Shown: one piece after another, positions 15,040 to 15,057 of the stretch
How the letters are laid out: each line of letters opens with the position of its first letter
Numbering within the stretch: the stretch's first letter is position 1
Assembly (NCBI GenBank): GCA_943323675.2
Contig: CALPIR020000036.1
Span: forward strand, 1-15,057
From: Chitinophaga pinensis
Lineage (GTDB): Bacteria > Bacteroidota > Bacteroidia > UKL13-3
DNA: 15,057 nt
Direction: 5' to 3'
Notes under the pieces: model-generated
The model's input: the letters and a program-made list of their open reading frames with translations, nothing else
Told to the model about the DNA's origin: nothing
The model's database searches: none
Program-made: the position numbers and the translations under genes

Positions 15040-15057
15040 CCTTAAAATAAAAAACGC

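Overview
This low-GC 15 kb window is a chromosomal segment from a member of the Bacteroidota. The evidence is a set of type IX secretion system (T9SS) and gliding genes found only in that phylum (porU, porV, two porP/sprF-type genes, gldJ), a DUF4783 gene beside nadC, and several Bacteroidota-type -7 promoter boxes (TAnnTTTG) without clear Shine-Dalgarno sites. The class cannot be fixed from the sequence alone. No mobile element, CRISPR array, tRNA, rRNA or phage gene was seen, and no gap between genes exceeds 300 bp.

Layout. (1) 1-702, minus: 5' part of a secreted FG-GAP/VCBS-repeat protein that runs off the left edge. (2) 760-2055, plus: murF, ending in a hairpin shared with the convergent ispF. 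(3) 2094-7785, minus: a porU-porV-ispF unit (transcribed right to left), with the T9SS signal peptidase/sortase PorU first, its outer-membrane partner PorV second, and the isoprenoid enzyme IspF last, 2 bp after porV. (4) 7786-7919: a 134-bp divergent promoter region. (5) 7920-11506, plus: two tandem PorP/SprF-family genes and then the lipoprotein gene gldJ, closed by a strong hairpin/T-tract terminator shared with the convergent nadC. (6) 11591-12871, minus: a DUF4783 gene followed by nadC. (7) 12989-15039, plus: gpmI and an overlapping gene for a small unrecognised lipoprotein.

How it works together: regions 3-5 form an outer-membrane T9SS module. GldJ is needed for machine stability and gliding in known systems. 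PorP/SprF proteins are outer-membrane components or substrate-class partners. PorV shuttles CTD-bearing cargo to PorU, which removes the sorting domain and attaches the cargo to the surface. The left-edge FG-GAP protein could be a cargo, but its C-terminus is outside the window. The other genes are housekeeping: peptidoglycan (murF), isoprenoids (ispF), NAD (nadC) and glycolysis (gpmI).

Two start sites should be moved downstream of the longest reading frame: gldJ to the ATG at 10067 and gpmI to the ATG at 12989. porU may also start later, at 7749. I do not see a clearly undescribed system. The least explained items are the terminal lipoprotein, the truncated FG-GAP protein, the tandem divergent PorP pair with a shared Cys-Pro tail, and the possible leaderless start of gpmI.
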